Shown one piece after another: positions 6,107-6,792 of a stretch of 6,792 nt of DNA. The stretch covers positions 1 through 6,792 of the forward strand of contig CAMLKS010000129.1 in NCBI GenBank assembly GCA_946480675.1, written 5' to 3'. The DNA is from an uncultured Bacteroidota bacterium (GTDB lineage: Bacteria > Bacteroidota > Bacteroidia > Chitinophagales > Chitinophagaceae). The notes below the pieces were generated by a model that made no database searches, had not been told where the DNA came from, and saw only the letters and a list, made by a program, of their open reading frames with translations. Position 1 is the stretch's first letter. Every line of letters starts with the position of its first letter. The translations under genes were made by a program, and so were the position numbers.

Positions 6107-6472
6107 ATGGATAAAGCGAAGAAATTTAGCACATCAAAACGCCTGGCCAGCTTTATATATGCTATCAGCGGTATTGCTCAACTGGTGAAACAGGAGCATA
6201 ATACCTGGTTGCACCTTGCTGCTACCATTGGTGCAATAATAGCAGGCATCGTTCAGGGCATTACTGCAATGGAGTGGATTGCCATCAGCATAGCAATAGG
6301 ACTGGTATGGATGGCTGAGGCCTTCAATACTGCTATTGAAATGTTTTGCGACCTGGCAACAGAAGGGAAGTGGCACTCGGTGGTGAAGAAGATAAAAGAC
6401 ATATCGGCCGGCGCAGTACTTATTGCTGCGCTGGTAAGTGTGGTGGTGGCTTATTGGGTTTTCTTTTATTGA
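6107..6472 (+). CDS. Diacylglycerol kinase / undecaprenol kinase family protein
   Basis: 121 aa, the usual length of the small DgkA-type integral membrane kinases (PF01219), which phosphorylate diacylglycerol or undecaprenol with ATP in the inner membrane. The residues matching the active site of the E. coli enzyme are present: Glu30 (KQEHN), then Glu71, Asn74 and Glu78 in EAFNTAIEMFCD (71-82), and Lys97-Asp98 in KKIKDISAGAV (94-104). The SKRLASFIYAISGI opening (10-23) is typical of the Gram-positive/Bacteroidota branch. Three hydrophobic helices are visible, at about 38-51, 56-78 and 99-119. The gene starts 4 bp after creD (TAA GAAT ATG), so it is almost certainly in the same operon. A role in recycling the lipid carrier of peptidoglycan and O-antigen would fit CreD's envelope role; substrate choice cannot be read from sequence. 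The symbol dgkA/udpK is withheld for that reason. Confidence 0.94.
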   Translation: MDKAKKFSTSKRLASFIYAISGIAQLVKQEHNTWLHLAATIGAIIAGIVQGITAMEWIAISIAIGLVWMAEAFNTAIEMFCDLATEGKWHSVVKKIKDISAGAVLIAALVSVVVAYWVFFY

Positions 6473-6502
6473 TGAGCAGATGAGCATTTTATTCAAAACA
6501 CT

Positions 6503-6525
6503 AAAGCCGCCCAATAGGCGGCTTT
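6503..6525. terminator. Bidirectional intrinsic terminator between the creD cluster and the rpmG-DUF4295 unit
   Basis: AAAGCCGCC (6503-6511) pairs perfectly with GGCGGCTTT (6517-6525) around a 5-nt loop CAATA. It lies 30 bp past the kinase stop on the + strand and 53 bp past the DUF4295 stop on the minus strand, so it serves two converging units. The U-tracts are short on both strands (TTT). Confidence 0.8.
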
Positions 6526-6534
6526 GAAGTATGT

Positions 6535-6559
6535 TTATAAGTACCAAGGTTATAAGTAC
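6535..6559. repeat. Short direct repeat TTATAAGTAC, two copies
   Basis: TTATAAGTAC occurs at 6535-6544 and again at 6550-6559, one and a half helical turns apart (15 bp). It lies in the non-coding gap between the terminator and the DUF4295 stop codon. It may be a small tandem duplication in the transcript's 3' region; no function is evident. Confidence 0.4.
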
Positions 6560-6578
6560 TTAGTCTATAGAGGCTGTA

Positions 6579-6749
6579 TTATTTCTGTGCCAGAAAATCC
6601 TTCACTTTATCCTTGTGCATCATATTTTCTTTGAAAGTATAAGCACCGGTTTTAGGGCTGCGTACCGCTTTGATCACCTTAGTGTAGTTCTTAGCTTCTG
6701 CTGCCAGCTTAGGGTCTTTCTTGATCGCGGTTTTAGCTGCTTTTGCCAT
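6579..6749 (-). CDS. DUF4295 family small basic protein, linked to ribosomal protein L33
   Basis: 56 aa, very basic (13 Lys, 1 Arg), ATG at 6749, TAA at 6579. The sequence reads MAKAAKTAIKK at the start, then YTKVIKAVRSPKTGAYTFKE (22-41) and HKDKVKDFLAQK (45-56). This matches my memory of DUF4295 proteins, a Bacteroidota-specific family usually encoded directly after rpmB-rpmG. The function is not established; the charge and position suggest a ribosome-associated protein. It starts 25 bp after the rpmG stop, so it is cotranscribed with it. Codon use is that of a highly expressed gene (AAG/AAA, GCA/GCT, CTG). In many relatives ftsY follows; here a terminator follows instead. Confidence 0.88.
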   Translation of the reverse strand: MAKAAKTAIKKDPKLAAEAKNYTKVIKAVRSPKTGAYTFKENMMHKDKVKDFLAQK

Positions 6750-6774
6750 GATTCAAAAAATATTTTTAGTAAAA

Positions 6775-6792
6775 TTATTTAATTTCTTTGTG
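6775..6792 (-). CDS. rpmG: Ribosomal protein L33, last five codons (partial, continues beyond window)
   Basis: Reading the minus strand from the right edge gives His-Lys-Glu-Ile-Lys-stop (CAC AAA GAA ATT AAA TAA). Bacteroidota L33 proteins end in this way (…HKEIK or YKEIK), and rpmG is the usual neighbour upstream of the DUF4295 gene. The identification rests on five residues plus gene order, so it is likely rather than certain. L33 is a component of the 50S subunit. Confidence 0.7.
   Translation of the reverse strand, partial: HKEIK

Noticed and set aside
6134..6547. Open frame of 137 codons on the minus strand
   Set aside because: It runs through the terminator at 6503-6525 and is antisense to the kinase gene, which has all active-site residues.

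Overview
The window most likely comes from a member of the Bacteroidota, plausibly near the Chitinophagaceae (the family is inference). The evidence is a protein with a C-terminal type IX secretion (Por) sorting tail, a choice-of-anchor V-type secreted domain with that tail, TTTG-type promoter cores with few Shine-Dalgarno sequences, and the tail of ribosomal protein L33 followed by a DUF4295 gene, a pairing typical of this phylum. Coding is dense. There are no mobile elements, CRISPR arrays, tRNAs or rRNAs.

Left part (1-3617): the last 24 codons of an unidentified + strand gene end at 76 and meet a strong bidirectional terminator (95-130). Five genes then run on the minus strand. From low to high coordinates they are an Amidase_3-type N-acetylmuramoyl-L-alanine amidase (150-746) lacking the usual catalytic glutamate, a secreted choice-of-anchor V/T9SS protein (841-1647), an AraC-family regulator with an N-terminal cupin (1724-2572), a small three-helix membrane protein (2707-3090), and a small secreted polar protein of unknown function (3225-3617). 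Hairpins at 797-819 and 2655-2681 separate several of them, so they look like mostly separate transcription units.

Middle part (3618-6525): a divergent intergenic region leads into a + strand cluster: a six-helix membrane protein (3732-4406), a winged-helix HTH_34 regulator overlapping it by 4 bp (4403-4702), CreD (4756-6102), and a diacylglycerol/undecaprenol kinase-family protein 4 bp downstream (6107-6472). A nearly identical 23-bp element containing the palindrome ACTTTG-N5-CAAAGT sits just before the first gene and again just before creD. The simplest reading is that the winged-helix protein binds both copies, controlling its own operon and creD-dagK. This would be a one-component, CreBC-independent way of controlling CreD, and it is the main result of this window.

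Right edge (6579-6792, minus strand): a 56-aa DUF4295 protein gene and the last codons of rpmG (L33), ending toward a terminator at 6503-6525 shared with the creD-dagK unit. No ftsY gene lies immediately downstream inside the window.
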